Below, piece by piece: positions 28,601 through 37,558 of a stretch of DNA of 50,547 nt. Origin of the DNA: a virus; IMG/VR virus record IMGVR_UViG_3300030329_004012, positions 1 through 50,547 of that record; one strand, given 5' to 3'. The notes beneath the pieces are model-generated. The model saw only the letters and a program-made list of their open reading frames with translations, did no database searches and was not told the origin of the DNA. Numbering within the stretch: position 1 is the first letter of the stretch; every line of letters starts with the position of its first letter. The position numbers were made by a program, and so were the translations under genes.

Positions 28601-31600
28601 GATACAGTTTCTAAATTTTTTAGAGACAATAAAACGTTTATTCCTAATGCAACTGCTTTAAACAAAAGAAATCAAATATGGTTTACTCCTGGATGGAAAG
28701 CAGACCGTGAATTTGTTAAAGACTTTATGAAAACTAGGTCAGGTAAAAAAGGTTTTATAAATGATTTGATAACAAAATTAGACGAATTAAATATACCTGT
28801 TATTTATAAGACTAAAATTACTTCAGCCCTTCAGCCTGATGTATATACCGCAGCAAGAACAAACCGTAAAACTCGTGAAATATATATAGATAAAGATTTA
28901 ATGAAAAAGAAATTCAAGGAAAAAGCTTGGACAAAACCTAGGATGAAAGGTGTTGACCCTTTACCTGAAGATGCTTTTAAAACTTATAAGCAATGGGAAA
29001 ACTTTGTAATCGCTCATGAAAGAGCTCATTTTACTAAAGAAAATCAAGCTTTACCTAAAGGTCCTGAAAGAGAAAATCATGCTAATAAAGTTGCTTTAGA
29101 TGTTGTTCAAGGTAAACAAGATTCATTTAAATATATTATAGTTAAAGATGTTGATAAAGAATTAGGGAGAAGAATAAAGCTAACTGATAAAAATAGTGAC
29201 GACCCTACAAGTGTAGATGGTATGATTATAGTTAGAGATGATATTGTTGATGCTATAAATGCAGATGCTGGACAACCACCTTCTGGGCAAAATAAATCAT
29301 TTATTGTTAGTCCTGATAGTAATAATGGAGCATTGCTTGGTAAATATATGATGCATTCTGCTGGCCGAGAAGCAACTAGAGCTATGCAAAAGAAGGGATT
29401 ACATTTTATAATGCAAGAATCAGCAGTTAAACAAGCTGGTGATAGAAAAATAGGTTCATATAGTTATGATGGAAAGTCTTTAAAATATAGCTCTCCTGAG
29501 TATTCCCTTCCTATAGAGCATATAAAATATAACTACTCAGTTAAACAAGATGCTCATATGTTAGACCCTAAACGTATTCCTAAGCAGCTATTTATGGCTA
29601 TGGGTAAGAATGCTTTCTCAGAGTTCTCTAATGATTTAATAAATGATTTCTTTACTGAAACAGTTTATAAAAGATTTAGGGGAGAAGATGCTTATAATAA
29701 TATGTTAGACAACTATATAAATAATCCTAGGAAAGAAAAGTTAAATGAATTACTAGACAATATTGACAAAGTAGGAATAGATAATTTGTTACATGCTATT
29801 AAACATGGTCATAATGATTTTACTGATTTGGCTTATGCTAAGCTAATGAAATTTAATAGAGAAGCTTTACGTGAAATGGTAGCTTCTGGAGAAATGTCTG
29901 CTGAAAGAATGCAAGAAGTAGAAAATAATTTACTTGAATTTAATACTGCAACAGATAGATTAATTAAAGAATCTGATATATGGTCTACAAAAGAGAAGGC
30001 TGCAGGTCGTGATGGAGATATTACTCCTATATTTTTACATAAATATGTCAGACCTTTTAGAGTTCAGGTTATTAGAAATTATATAATGGAAAATTTATCA
30101 AAACCTAAGATAAAAAATTCAGCTGTAGCTCGTATGAGAGGTTATGATAAGTTTTTTCAATCTAAAAAAGAATTTAAAGAACTTGAAACAAGAGATGATA
30201 TATTCTTTTTAGATGAGTCTTATAGAGATTTAAAACTAGATACTCATTTAGGAAAGGAATTTAATACTTTAGGTAAATTATGGGAAGCATATGTTAGTAA
30301 GGGTAAAAAATGGGTTCATAGAGCTGATGCTAAAGAAATATTAAGAGCTGCTACTGTTCGTGTTCCTATGGATTCTACTAGTGGTGCTCAAGTAATGCAT
30401 TTTGGAGGATTTACTGGAAGAAAAGGTCATGGTATAATGATGCATTCAAGAGCTATGAAAGCTGAAGGTGGTGCTGACCTTGATGGAGATGAAGCGTTTA
30501 TCTTCTTTGGTGGTAGAAAAGGCGGAAAAGGTGATGGATTTAAAAAGTCTTGGAAAGATGCATTTAGAGCTAATAAAGAAGAGTTTTATGAAGGTGGAGA
30601 ATTAGAAACTATCTCACGATTTTCTCCTTCATTATTAAAAGCAAATCCAGATAAAGTGTATTTGTTTGGAGATAATTTAGCAAAAGTTGGAAGAGGACCT
30701 GGGGCTGGTCAAGCTATTATAAGAGATGAGCCTAATGCTTATGGTATTCCGACTAAAAAAAGTCCACGAGTATTTATGACTGACAAAGAATATGATGCTA
30801 ATATAAAAGCTATAGATAAAGCTTTTAATTCTGTGCCTAAGGATAAAACTGTAGTTCTTCCAAAAGATGGGCTTGGTACTGGTAGAGCTCAATTAAAAAC
30901 TAAAGCGCCTAAAACTTGGGCTTATTTACAAAAGAAACTGAATGAACTAAAATCTAGCCGAGGTCAAGCTGAATATACTTACGATAATAAAAATGAAAAA
31001 GTAAGAAAAGAATTAACGCTTCAAGATAGTATATCAGAAACTGGTATAGACCCTAAAGTAAGAGATAGTGCTGCTTGGAAATACATGCCTGGTTGGAGAG
31101 TTATGATTTCAGAAAGAGCTAGAGATGGAAGGAATCAATTGGGTTCAGCTTCTAATAATGTTCAATTATTAAAAGCATTTCATAATTCTTTATTAGAAAA
31201 AGGGCAAGATAGATACTTTATAGGTAAAGGGAAAAATAAAAAAGAGATTATTGTAACACCTAAAAAGGATATAACCAAAGCAAGAAAGCTAGCCTCTTCT
31301 ATGATAGCTTTTGCATCTGACCCTTTAGATGAAGCAGGATTAAGAAACTATAAAAATTGGTATGTTAAATTATATGATTCCTATTTTAACGTAACTAAAG
31401 ATGGTAAAAAAGTTAGATTAACTGAAAAAGATTTTAATTCTTTATCTTATAATGGTATGTATAATCAGTTAAGAAAAATGAACCAAGGTATGTTCAGTAG
31501 AAATTGGTCTGCTGATAGAAATTTCAATATGCATGAAATTAATATGATGACAGCAGGTGTAACAGATAAAACTACATTTGGTAATGAGTCTTTTAGAAAT

Positions 31601-34600
31601 ACAATGTTACCTAAATTAGCTAGTATCGCTAATAAGATAGACTATTCTGATTCGGTTTATCGTAGAGCTCACCTTACATCATTAGAAAATATGTATAAAG
31701 AACATACTGAATTAATTAAAAAATATCCTGATTTGGTTAAATTATTAGGAAGAAGTACTATAGATGTTCCATTAAATAACTACGTAAAAAATGTTAAAGA
31801 ATTTTATTTATACAATGACAATGCTATTGATATTGTTTCAAAGAATTATACAACTTTTGTTAAAGCATTAAAGGGGACTCATTTTTCTCATAAGCTTAAA
31901 GCAGGTGAACTTAAAGATAATACTTGGAAGAATATTCAAAAAAGAAAATTTGTTCTAGAGAAATTAAGAGACCTTTCAGAAGACTTTTTAGTAAATGATA
32001 TAACAGATATGGTTACAGTTAAACTATTAGCTAAAGATGCTGGTAAAGTTTCTAAAAATGAATTTAAAGAGATACATAGATTCACAGATAAATTAAAGAA
32101 ACAAAGTTATTTAATGGCTAAAAATAGACGTAATTTTATGGACTCCTTTAATCGATTAGATAAAATGGACCCTGAGCATAGAGAATTTTTTAGAGAAATG
32201 TATAATGCTCATGAGAAACTTTATGGGAAAGAAGAAACAAAGAAAGTTTTTCCTGGGGGAAGAAAACAATTTGAAACTCCTGTTGAAGATATATCTGCAT
32301 TAAAAGACCAGCTTGAAATAGATGCTGAACTTAAAACCTTTAAACAAAAGTTAAGTCCTGAAGGGAAAAGACTTACAGATATACTTATGTTAGGTTCTTT
32401 AAGAAGAGGAAAGCTTAGTGAAATAAATAAGCTAGATAAAGAATGGGGTAAGAAACTTAGAAAAGACCCTTTATATGAAGATTTATTGCATAGTTTAAAA
32501 ATGAAAGGTTCAAAGACTGGTGTTTCTAAACTAGGACTATCTTCTCAGGAAGTTGATGGTAAAGTTTTAAGAGAATTTTTTGGAGAGTTTTCTAAAGTTA
32601 TGCGTAAATCTTGGGATAAACCAACTGAACTTGATGCTGAAGTAAAGGATGCGAATAAACGTAAAGAAGGAACTGTTAATGAAGAGTTTATTGATAAGAA
32701 AGTAGAAGGAACTGAAGTTGATGAAATATATTCAGGTTTTGAAGGTTTAGAAAAAGCTGATTTATCTGTATTAACTCCTGAAAAAAGGCAAATAATTACA
32801 GAACTTGCAGAGAATCTAAAGTTTTATAATAATAAAATGGGGAAAGACTTAAATGCTTTAACTAGAGGAATGTTCGAAAAAGATTTAAATGCTATGAACT
32901 TAGCTGATTTTGCTGATATGAATGCTTACTTTAAAGAAGTTAGAGGTGGAACTATATGGCAAAAGTTATTTAATGAGAAAACTCCTGATATGAGAAAAAG
33001 ATATTGGTGGCAATTTCCAGCTACTGTTGGAAGAGAAATGATGAAGTATGAGATAATGTTCTTAAAGAGTAAAGGTATATTTAAAACACAAAAAGGATTA
33101 GTGCCTGAAAAAGGTGGTGTAATAATGAAGCCTACCAATGTAATATCAGCAGCTCAAAAAATTCTTGGAAGAATGTCAGAACAAGGTGTTCAAGAAGGTG
33201 AAAGACTTGTTGGTGACTTAAGAAAAAAACTTGGATTTTTAGAAGGACTATCAGATGGTGAAGCATTAAGAAGACTTGCTGTAGCTAAAGCTGAAACAGC
33301 TGAAATAGAAAGAATATTCAATAGTGAACATATACCAAATGAACTAAAAGGTATTCAAGCTGATGAGTATAGATTAAGATACAAGGAAGAATTAAAAAAA
33401 TCTGATTATATAAATAAAAAAGATAAGAAGTATATCGTAACTAATACTAAAGGTGAAAGAGAAACTTTAAAGGGAAGTGATATAGTTAAAAGAGTTGAAG
33501 AAGTCTATGATGCTCATTTTAAGGAAATGTTTAAAACAATTGAAGGTGAATCAGGTGTTCTTGATAAATATACCTTAGGTTATTATGATAAAAATATAAA
33601 AGAAAAGCCTATAATTGACCATAAAGCTTTTATAAAGGATGTGTTAAAAGACTTTAATGCAGGTAAAGGTATCTCTCTTAAATATGGTCTAACTCCATTA
33701 AGACATATTTCTAGGTCTATGATGATTGAACAAGCTAAAATCTTAGGCAATCAAAAGCTTTTAACTAAGCTATTAAAATTTGAAATACCTACTGTTCGTA
33801 GAATTAGAGAAGGTTATTATCCTCATATGTTCTTTAGCAAATCTAAAGCTATGGATGCTTTGAAAAGGGCTCATGACTATATAAAGAATTTACCTGAAAA
33901 TGTTATGTCAAAAGAAGATAAGATTGTTCAAATACAAAAGCTACTTACTAAACACAAGACTCTTACTGGTGATTGGATGGAAGGGATAGAAAATTGGGAT
34001 GCTTTTGATAAAGCTGTCCAAAATATAAAAGAGAAAAAAAGTACTGACCCTATTAGTGCATTTGATAATGCTAATCAAATGACAGGTTCTATGCATCATA
34101 GAATGTCTCATGTTGGAGGATGGTCTATTGATGCGGCTGCTGCTGAATCATATACTCGTAATCAAATAAACACTTACTATAAACAATTCTCTCAAATTAT
34201 GTCTCGTGATTTATTAAATAAATTTACTGAAAAGGCTATGTCTAAGCCTCATGAATGGCATAAAATTAAAGATTATGGCGATAATACATCTTTATTAACC
34301 AGATGGCAAAATTGGTTAAAACTTTATATATCTGAATCTATGGGAAGTCCTAGTATTATACCTGACTTTATATTAAATGACCCTAAAATGAAAGTAAAAG
34401 GTACTCCTTATGCTTGGTGGGCTGATAATAAAGTTAAAGAAAAAGCTAATAAAATAGCTAAAAAGCTAGGATTAAGAGGTAAAAATTTACTTACTGTTAA
34501 AGAAGACCTTGAAAGAATTGACTATAATGATATACGACATTGGTCTAATCTTGAAGCTAAATTCGAATTAATGTCTTTACTTGCTCATCCAAAGTCTGCT

Positions 34601-35704
34601 GTAGCTAATATATTTGGTGGTTCTTTACATACTGTACAATCAACGGGTTTAGAATATTTAAGAAAAGCAAGAAGTATAAGTGATTTACAAAAAATAAATC
34701 CTAATTGGGAATCTTTAACTGATGTTGATAAGTTTGTTGTAAAGCATGGTGTATTACCAGAATTCATTATTGCTGAACTAGGTTTGTCTAGAGAAGCTCA
34801 AGCTACTAATGTAAAAGCATTTATTAAAGATTTATCTGCTAAAATAACTAAAACTGGTGAAGTTGATAAGGAAACTTTAAGAGATATAAATCGTAAACAT
34901 AAAGTTAGTGAAAGTATAATGAATAAAGCAGCTAAATTTATGTCTGTTCCTGAAAGAGCTCTTCGTAGAGATGCGTTTATGGCTCATTATATTAAAGCTT
35001 GGGAAAGATTTGGTGGAGCTATAAAAAATCCAGACCATCCATTCTTAATTGAAATGGCTAAGAAAGGTGTTAAAGCTACACAGTTCTTATATAGTGCTCC
35101 ATATAGACCAGCTTTTGCCAGAACAGCTCTTGGTAAGGTGATGACTCGTTTCCAATTGTGGTCTTGGAATGCTGTAAGGTTTAGAAATGATGTTATAAGA
35201 GAAGCTAAAGTAAGGGGATATAGAAGAGGTACTGCTGAATTTGAGAGGTTTAAGAGAACAATGCAAACAGACTTGTTTGTTTTAGCTCTTGCTAATGCAT
35301 TTGCTTATTCTTTATTTGATAGTGCTTTACCAGCTCCTTACAACTGGTTAAAGGATACTTCTGAATGGATATTCGGTGATGAAAAAGAGAGAAACAAAGC
35401 CTTTTTTGGAACTTGGCCTAGTGCTATAGCTCCCTTACAAATTGTTACTCCTCCTATAATGAGACTTCCTGTTGCGGGATTAAGAGCATTTTTAGATAAT
35501 GACTATGAAAAATTAGCTCATTATCATGTGTATACTATGTTACCATTTGGAAGAATGGTAAGAGATGTATCTCCACTTGCTAAAGGTAATTTGATAGAAA
35601 ACCCTAGTAGAATACTAGAGAAATCAATGGGATTTCCGTTAGGGGATTTACAAGGTATGGCAAAGAAAATAAAAGAGGGTGATGCCTATCATCCTAGATA
35701 TTAA
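25619..35704 (+). CDS. Giant virion protein (3361 aa), RNA-polymerase-like barrels
   Basis: A fifth of the genome. Residues 80-270 hold Gly/Ala-rich, potentially membrane-active stretches (GFAPGIAAGPLKALRVPALA). HERAH at 1133-1137 is a zincin motif. D1200-G...K1242...S-A-V-K1271 resembles the first (beta-like) double-psi barrel of RNA polymerase. R1581-V-P...A-D1620-L-D1622-G-D1624 closely parallels the 'R-P...NADFDGD' metal loop of the second (beta'-like) barrel. Residues about 1680-1790 (VYLFGDNL, GPGAGQAIIRDEPNAYGIPT, GLGTGRAQL) are a separate phage domain. The C-terminal 300 residues are hydrophobic-basic. It follows the ejection genes, so packaging and injection with the DNA, as for crAss-like virion polymerases, is inferred. 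A giant 'polyvalent' protein is the alternative. Confidence 0.6.
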   Translation: MPINLGYQYPNFSSQPNTYTPIGDNAATEEGFQPNLSEKNLKDLISLYKKNPTLIPPQQVDNMQKHAVLYNVPFHKGDFSIMGALSEFGKGFLSGFTTMDIGDPPDNEYEAIIRNIGHLAGFAPGIAAGPLKALRVPALAQAAMALNNRSVPMMGANWLTKKAKKIVKPALETAIKGKGDATKTITKFLLGPKAKHMAEGAFHLGAASAISSWTQGVDAMMHSAFGGAVAGGAFRAMGNFVNTGSKDADKIVRGLAGSLFMGLPATARGATTAEQVYEYLLGAYFGGKEMPWYKAKGAKTMASLEKQAQKNPELAITRDPRLLKEWKSLEPEVQKEVKELAEKAYGNADERSAAAHLLMKEMGILDKNTKLPTPQGFTELKKVVGGQELIRLTDPNQVLHHGISGASRGSDAYWAIVGKNYQVPFVHYSFKGQKTSRGAGKIRELNQAELAEANIKIKKADESLNRLKGKQAKGFTQKLLQRNWWQVKTSRGIYALGKIIKGGTELQGGSGWATQMAIDARKKHVYAWDTASKKWHRYDYKLKKFRMLDRTPKLVKRFAGIGTRKLSNEGRKAIEDIYAVTFGKKKPLVTRKAEAISEKDISVIPAERLKRLNELSEQEVILDKELDIHIQDSKNPDLSNSQRISAKKEAQKVAAQLNEIRKEMKDEAYSTVKEEELQSSETQDGNDIGMISGRELEKKSVYFIDKYAKKLWDDAGYTPVMKLTKKAQFASILQDIVNKPKYSKKGSRVKVEEIINEFESTIKKQGEDISIRAEGKRNLRQWLTLKSFGKQVRYLRADDRGIYIAPLDRVITRAGNKKLVNEPTKRLEEVFLELGGKETDKEPPIVIFDTITSGKDGAYKDLSLSRYRQMEERDDFTGTPYYSYIKKVFKKMLGKGYYPFGGRGDADAITFVKMNPMLTNKSEMRLFKRAVEKSLGQKGIKQIKDGMALFKKTYGLSNKVQDMYYSNLLYDIQMNGFRPDLQVGTRLEKAKIWNDTVSKFFRDNKTFIPNATALNKRNQIWFTPGWKADREFVKDFMKTRSGKKGFINDLITKLDELNIPVIYKTKITSALQPDVYTAARTNRKTREIYIDKDLMKKKFKEKAWTKPRMKGVDPLPEDAFKTYKQWENFVIAHERAHFTKENQALPKGPERENHANKVALDVVQGKQDSFKYIIVKDVDKELGRRIKLTDKNSDDPTSVDGMIIVRDDIVDAINADAGQPPSGQNKSFIVSPDSNNGALLGKYMMHSAGREATRAMQKKGLHFIMQESAVKQAGDRKIGSYSYDGKSLKYSSPEYSLPIEHIKYNYSVKQDAHMLDPKRIPKQLFMAMGKNAFSEFSNDLINDFFTETVYKRFRGEDAYNNMLDNYINNPRKEKLNELLDNIDKVGIDNLLHAIKHGHNDFTDLAYAKLMKFNREALREMVASGEMSAERMQEVENNLLEFNTATDRLIKESDIWSTKEKAAGRDGDITPIFLHKYVRPFRVQVIRNYIMENLSKPKIKNSAVARMRGYDKFFQSKKEFKELETRDDIFFLDESYRDLKLDTHLGKEFNTLGKLWEAYVSKGKKWVHRADAKEILRAATVRVPMDSTSGAQVMHFGGFTGRKGHGIMMHSRAMKAEGGADLDGDEAFIFFGGRKGGKGDGFKKSWKDAFRANKEEFYEGGELETISRFSPSLLKANPDKVYLFGDNLAKVGRGPGAGQAIIRDEPNAYGIPTKKSPRVFMTDKEYDANIKAIDKAFNSVPKDKTVVLPKDGLGTGRAQLKTKAPKTWAYLQKKLNELKSSRGQAEYTYDNKNEKVRKELTLQDSISETGIDPKVRDSAAWKYMPGWRVMISERARDGRNQLGSASNNVQLLKAFHNSLLEKGQDRYFIGKGKNKKEIIVTPKKDITKARKLASSMIAFASDPLDEAGLRNYKNWYVKLYDSYFNVTKDGKKVRLTEKDFNSLSYNGMYNQLRKMNQGMFSRNWSADRNFNMHEINMMTAGVTDKTTFGNESFRNTMLPKLASIANKIDYSDSVYRRAHLTSLENMYKEHTELIKKYPDLVKLLGRSTIDVPLNNYVKNVKEFYLYNDNAIDIVSKNYTTFVKALKGTHFSHKLKAGELKDNTWKNIQKRKFVLEKLRDLSEDFLVNDITDMVTVKLLAKDAGKVSKNEFKEIHRFTDKLKKQSYLMAKNRRNFMDSFNRLDKMDPEHREFFREMYNAHEKLYGKEETKKVFPGGRKQFETPVEDISALKDQLEIDAELKTFKQKLSPEGKRLTDILMLGSLRRGKLSEINKLDKEWGKKLRKDPLYEDLLHSLKMKGSKTGVSKLGLSSQEVDGKVLREFFGEFSKVMRKSWDKPTELDAEVKDANKRKEGTVNEEFIDKKVEGTEVDEIYSGFEGLEKADLSVLTPEKRQIITELAENLKFYNNKMGKDLNALTRGMFEKDLNAMNLADFADMNAYFKEVRGGTIWQKLFNEKTPDMRKRYWWQFPATVGREMMKYEIMFLKSKGIFKTQKGLVPEKGGVIMKPTNVISAAQKILGRMSEQGVQEGERLVGDLRKKLGFLEGLSDGEALRRLAVAKAETAEIERIFNSEHIPNELKGIQADEYRLRYKEELKKSDYINKKDKKYIVTNTKGERETLKGSDIVKRVEEVYDAHFKEMFKTIEGESGVLDKYTLGYYDKNIKEKPIIDHKAFIKDVLKDFNAGKGISLKYGLTPLRHISRSMMIEQAKILGNQKLLTKLLKFEIPTVRRIREGYYPHMFFSKSKAMDALKRAHDYIKNLPENVMSKEDKIVQIQKLLTKHKTLTGDWMEGIENWDAFDKAVQNIKEKKSTDPISAFDNANQMTGSMHHRMSHVGGWSIDAAAAESYTRNQINTYYKQFSQIMSRDLLNKFTEKAMSKPHEWHKIKDYGDNTSLLTRWQNWLKLYISESMGSPSIIPDFILNDPKMKVKGTPYAWWADNKVKEKANKIAKKLGLRGKNLLTVKEDLERIDYNDIRHWSNLEAKFELMSLLAHPKSAVANIFGGSLHTVQSTGLEYLRKARSISDLQKINPNWESLTDVDKFVVKHGVLPEFIIAELGLSREAQATNVKAFIKDLSAKITKTGEVDKETLRDINRKHKVSESIMNKAAKFMSVPERALRRDAFMAHYIKAWERFGGAIKNPDHPFLIEMAKKGVKATQFLYSAPYRPAFARTALGKVMTRFQLWSWNAVRFRNDVIREAKVRGYRRGTAEFERFKRTMQTDLFVLALANAFAYSLFDSALPAPYNWLKDTSEWIFGDEKERNKAFFGTWPSAIAPLQIVTPPIMRLPVAGLRAFLDNDYEKLAHYHVYTMLPFGRMVRDVSPLAKGNLIENPSRILEKSMGFPLGDLQGMAKKIKEGDAYHPRY

Positions 35705-35718
35705 AGTGTATTTGAAAG

Positions 35719-35898
35719 TTAATTTTTTCTTATATGCTCTAATGTTTTAGCTACAAGCATATCGTCTGATATACAATCTAAATGTATTACTAAGAAACTG
35801 TCTTCCATAAAAGTTTCATCGTGACAAAATCCATAAGTCAATTTAAAACAAGGTTCTAAATTATTTATTTCTTCACCACATTTATCACAAAATTCCAT
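35719..35898 (-). CDS. Cys-rich zinc-finger-like protein, 59 aa
   Basis: ATG at 35898. The N-terminus MEFCDKCGEE gives a C-x2-C knuckle (C4, C7), with further cysteines at 17, 25 and 42 and His 26 and 39, so one or two zinc sites are likely. The C-terminus is helical (DMLVAKTLEHIRKN). There is no Shine-Dalgarno; a TATATT-like element lies just before the ATG, so translation may be leaderless or coupled to the gene upstream. It is the last leftward gene, only 14 bases from the convergent giant gene. Confidence 0.65.
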   Translation of the reverse strand: MEFCDKCGEEINNLEPCFKLTYGFCHDETFMEDSFLVIHLDCISDDMLVAKTLEHIRKN

Positions 35899-35918
35899 AA
35901 TTTAATATAAGTATAAAA

Positions 35919-36272
35919 TTATTTTTTTGCTACATTTTTTTCTACAGGATTACCTATTGCTTCTGTATGGTCTAAATTTTCTTTAGGTTCTTGAATACTT
36001 AATTTTTTATTTGCTTCTTTTTTAGCTGATTCACCTAGTTCTTTTTGAGCTTTTTCTTCTTGCTCTTTATTCCATTGTTCTATATAGTCTTTAAACTTAT
36101 CTGAATCATTATTATATTTAACATATAATTCAAGTGCTAAATCTGTAGACTTAGCAAATGTATCTAAGTAATCTATTTTAGAACCTATATAATTTATAGT
36201 TTCAAAGATTTTTTGAATAGCTGTATCTATATCTTTTCTAGTTGGTTTGCCTTTACTTCCTTTTCTTGCCAT
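35919..36272 (-). CDS. Hypothetical helical protein, 117 aa
   Basis: ATG 36272 with GAAGGAG upstream. The N-terminus is basic (MARKGSKGKPTRKD). A helical middle (residues 15-70) follows, then a charged coiled coil (WNKEQEEKAQKELGESAKKE) and a disordered Lys-rich tail. Not recognised. Its start overlaps the end of the preceding small membrane-protein gene by 20 bases. Confidence 0.6.
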   Translation of the reverse strand: MARKGSKGKPTRKDIDTAIQKIFETINYIGSKIDYLDTFAKSTDLALELYVKYNNDSDKFKDYIEQWNKEQEEKAQKELGESAKKEANKKLSIQEPKENLDHTEAIGNPVEKNVAKK

Positions 36273-36390
36273 TTGACTTCTCCTTCTTCCATAATTGTTT
36301 TTCTTCTAATACTGGTTTTAAAATTAGTGTCCATAATATAAAACCAGAGATTGAAGTTACTGCTGTTATTAAAAATATGTCTAGTAACAT
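36253..36390 (-). CDS. Small membrane protein, 45 aa
   Basis: ATG at 36390 with GGAG (ggagagtaa) upstream. Residues 2-24 (LLDIFLITAVTSISGFILWT) form one transmembrane helix, followed by a strongly basic tail ending KSNGKKRK. It overlaps the next gene by 20 bases in another frame. An early-region membrane microprotein, such as an anti-host or membrane-targeting factor, is possible. Confidence 0.6.
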   Translation of the reverse strand: MLLDIFLITAVTSISGFILWTLILKPVLEEKQLWKKEKSNGKKRK

Positions 36391-36567
36391 TTACTCTCCT
36401 TGTTCTTTCGCCAAAAAGCCTTCGAGTTCTTTTGTATACTCTTCGGCTTTTTTGCGAAGTTGTTTTTCACCTTTTAGTTCTTTTTCAAGAGAGCTAACTT
36501 GTTTTGCCAGCTCTCTTACTTTTCTACAGCATTTGTTCAATGCTTTTTCTACTATTTGTATCTCCAA
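36391..36567 (-). CDS. Coiled-coil protein, 58 aa, TTG start
   Basis: The start is taken as TTG 36567 because AAGGAGGTG sits eight bases upstream; the open frame extends to 36618 but without such a site. The whole protein is a charged coiled coil (VRELAKQVSSLEKELKGEKQ) with a Cys-Cys pair near residue 12. The start lies inside the 3' end of the nuclease gene. Function unknown. Confidence 0.6.
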   Translation of the reverse strand: MEIQIVEKALNKCCRKVRELAKQVSSLEKELKGEKQLRKKAEEYTKELEGFLAKEQGE

Positions 36568-37276
36568 GTTTAAACACCTCCTTAAGCTTAGCTTTTTGTT
36601 TAGGCTTAGGTTTACCATAAGGGAAGTTTAAAAAGCACCATAAATCATATACTTTATGATGTATTTTATTCTTTTTATCAAACTTTCTAAACCCATAGTT
36701 AGGTTCTTTTATCCATTTACCTTTTAAGTAAAGTCCGTATATCTCTTCTATTTGACATTCAGGGAATATTAAGTTCCATAAGTCCATGTACATTAGTTGC
36801 TGTATCTCATGTGTCTTACGATAGTCTCCTGTTTTAATATCTATTATAGATAAACGTCCATTGATTGTCGCTATTATATCTGGAGTACCTGCCCAAGGTA
36901 AGTCTTTGTGATATAGGAATAGTTCTTTCGTTATCACTGTAGGCTTAATTTCTTCATACCATCTTTCGAAAGACATTAATGACTTCTGAATAAATTCATC
37001 ATTAATGATTATTTCTTCTCTGTCTAGTAAAAGTTCTATGTTTTCGTGTACGGATGTACCTCGTGCAGCTGCATCATCTCTTAGTTTGATAGCGTTCAAA
37101 CCATTCTTCATTAACCATTCATCAAAGAATTTACCTTTAGAACAGGTTTCTCCTATGATTGTTGTTACTGAAGGCTTCCAGTTATTGCTTTGTCCTTGTG
37201 AATACCAACGCCCTTCTCCTTCGTGTCTTTTAATCTTCGTCTTTTGTAGGTATTCGTCTATTAATAGTTTTCTCAT
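36524..37276 (-). CDS. PD-(D/E)XK nuclease, Cas4/RecB-like
   Basis: The start is ATG 37276 (GGAG upstream), giving 250 residues. Catalytic signature: R72-G-T-S-V-H77-E (helix with His), E118, A129-G-T-P-D133, and D146-I-K148 in the strand LSIIDIKTG, then QLMYM. This matches Cas4/RecB-type exonucleases of phages. No Cys cluster for an iron-sulphur centre is obvious. It probably resects DNA ends for replication or recombination together with the Sak4-type ATPase in this operon. Confidence 0.85.
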   Translation of the reverse strand: MRKLLIDEYLQKTKIKRHEGEGRWYSQGQSNNWKPSVTTIIGETCSKGKFFDEWLMKNGLNAIKLRDDAAARGTSVHENIELLLDREEIIINDEFIQKSLMSFERWYEEIKPTVITKELFLYHKDLPWAGTPDIIATINGRLSIIDIKTGDYRKTHEIQQLMYMDLWNLIFPECQIEEIYGLYLKGKWIKEPNYGFRKFDKKNKIHHKVYDLWCFLNFPYGKPKPKQKAKLKEVFKLGDTNSRKSIEQML

Positions 37277-37346
37277 TAAGTCTCCTGACCCATTGTTTGC
37301 TAACACCATTTGTTTTGATTGAACTCAATCTTGGTGTAATATCGCT

Positions 37347-37439
37347 TCAAGTTTCGCTATAACCACATGTCGAACATGTGTAACCACAGTCGCCACCTGA
37401 AACGATATTTCCACATTGTAAACAGTCAGTTATTTCCAT
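37347..37439 (-). CDS. Tiny zinc-knuckle protein, 30 aa
   Basis: ATG 37439 lies in the last codons of the HTH gene (overlap ATGGAAATAA). The protein holds C6-x2-C9 and C22-x2-C25 plus C18, a minimal zinc ribbon (CLQCGNIVSGGD...CSTCGYSE). Ribosome site is weak, so coupling to the upstream gene would be required. A chance frame cannot be excluded, but the two CxxC pairs argue otherwise. Confidence 0.45.
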   Translation of the reverse strand: MEITDCLQCGNIVSGGDCGYTCSTCGYSET

Positions 37440-37558
37440 AAATGCCTATAAATTGTCCTTATTGATACTTTGAATAGATTAGCTAATTTAGCAGGTTTAT
37501 ATCCAAAAAACCAAAGGAAATTTATAACCATTGTATCTAACTTGTTTAATTTCTTCAT
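37430..37558 (-). CDS. Small helix-turn-helix protein, 42 aa
   Basis: ATG 37558 overlaps the previous stop (ATGA) and has AGGA upstream. Residues 20-40 (YKPAKLANLFKVSIRTIYRH) match a helix-turn-helix: a helix, a turn at the Lys-Val-Ser, then a recognition helix like that of resolvase/AraC-type modules. It likely binds DNA as a dimer or as an accessory to the replication or HNH proteins nearby. Confidence 0.65.
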   Translation of the reverse strand: MKKLNKLDTMVINFLWFFGYKPAKLANLFKVSIRTIYRHLWK

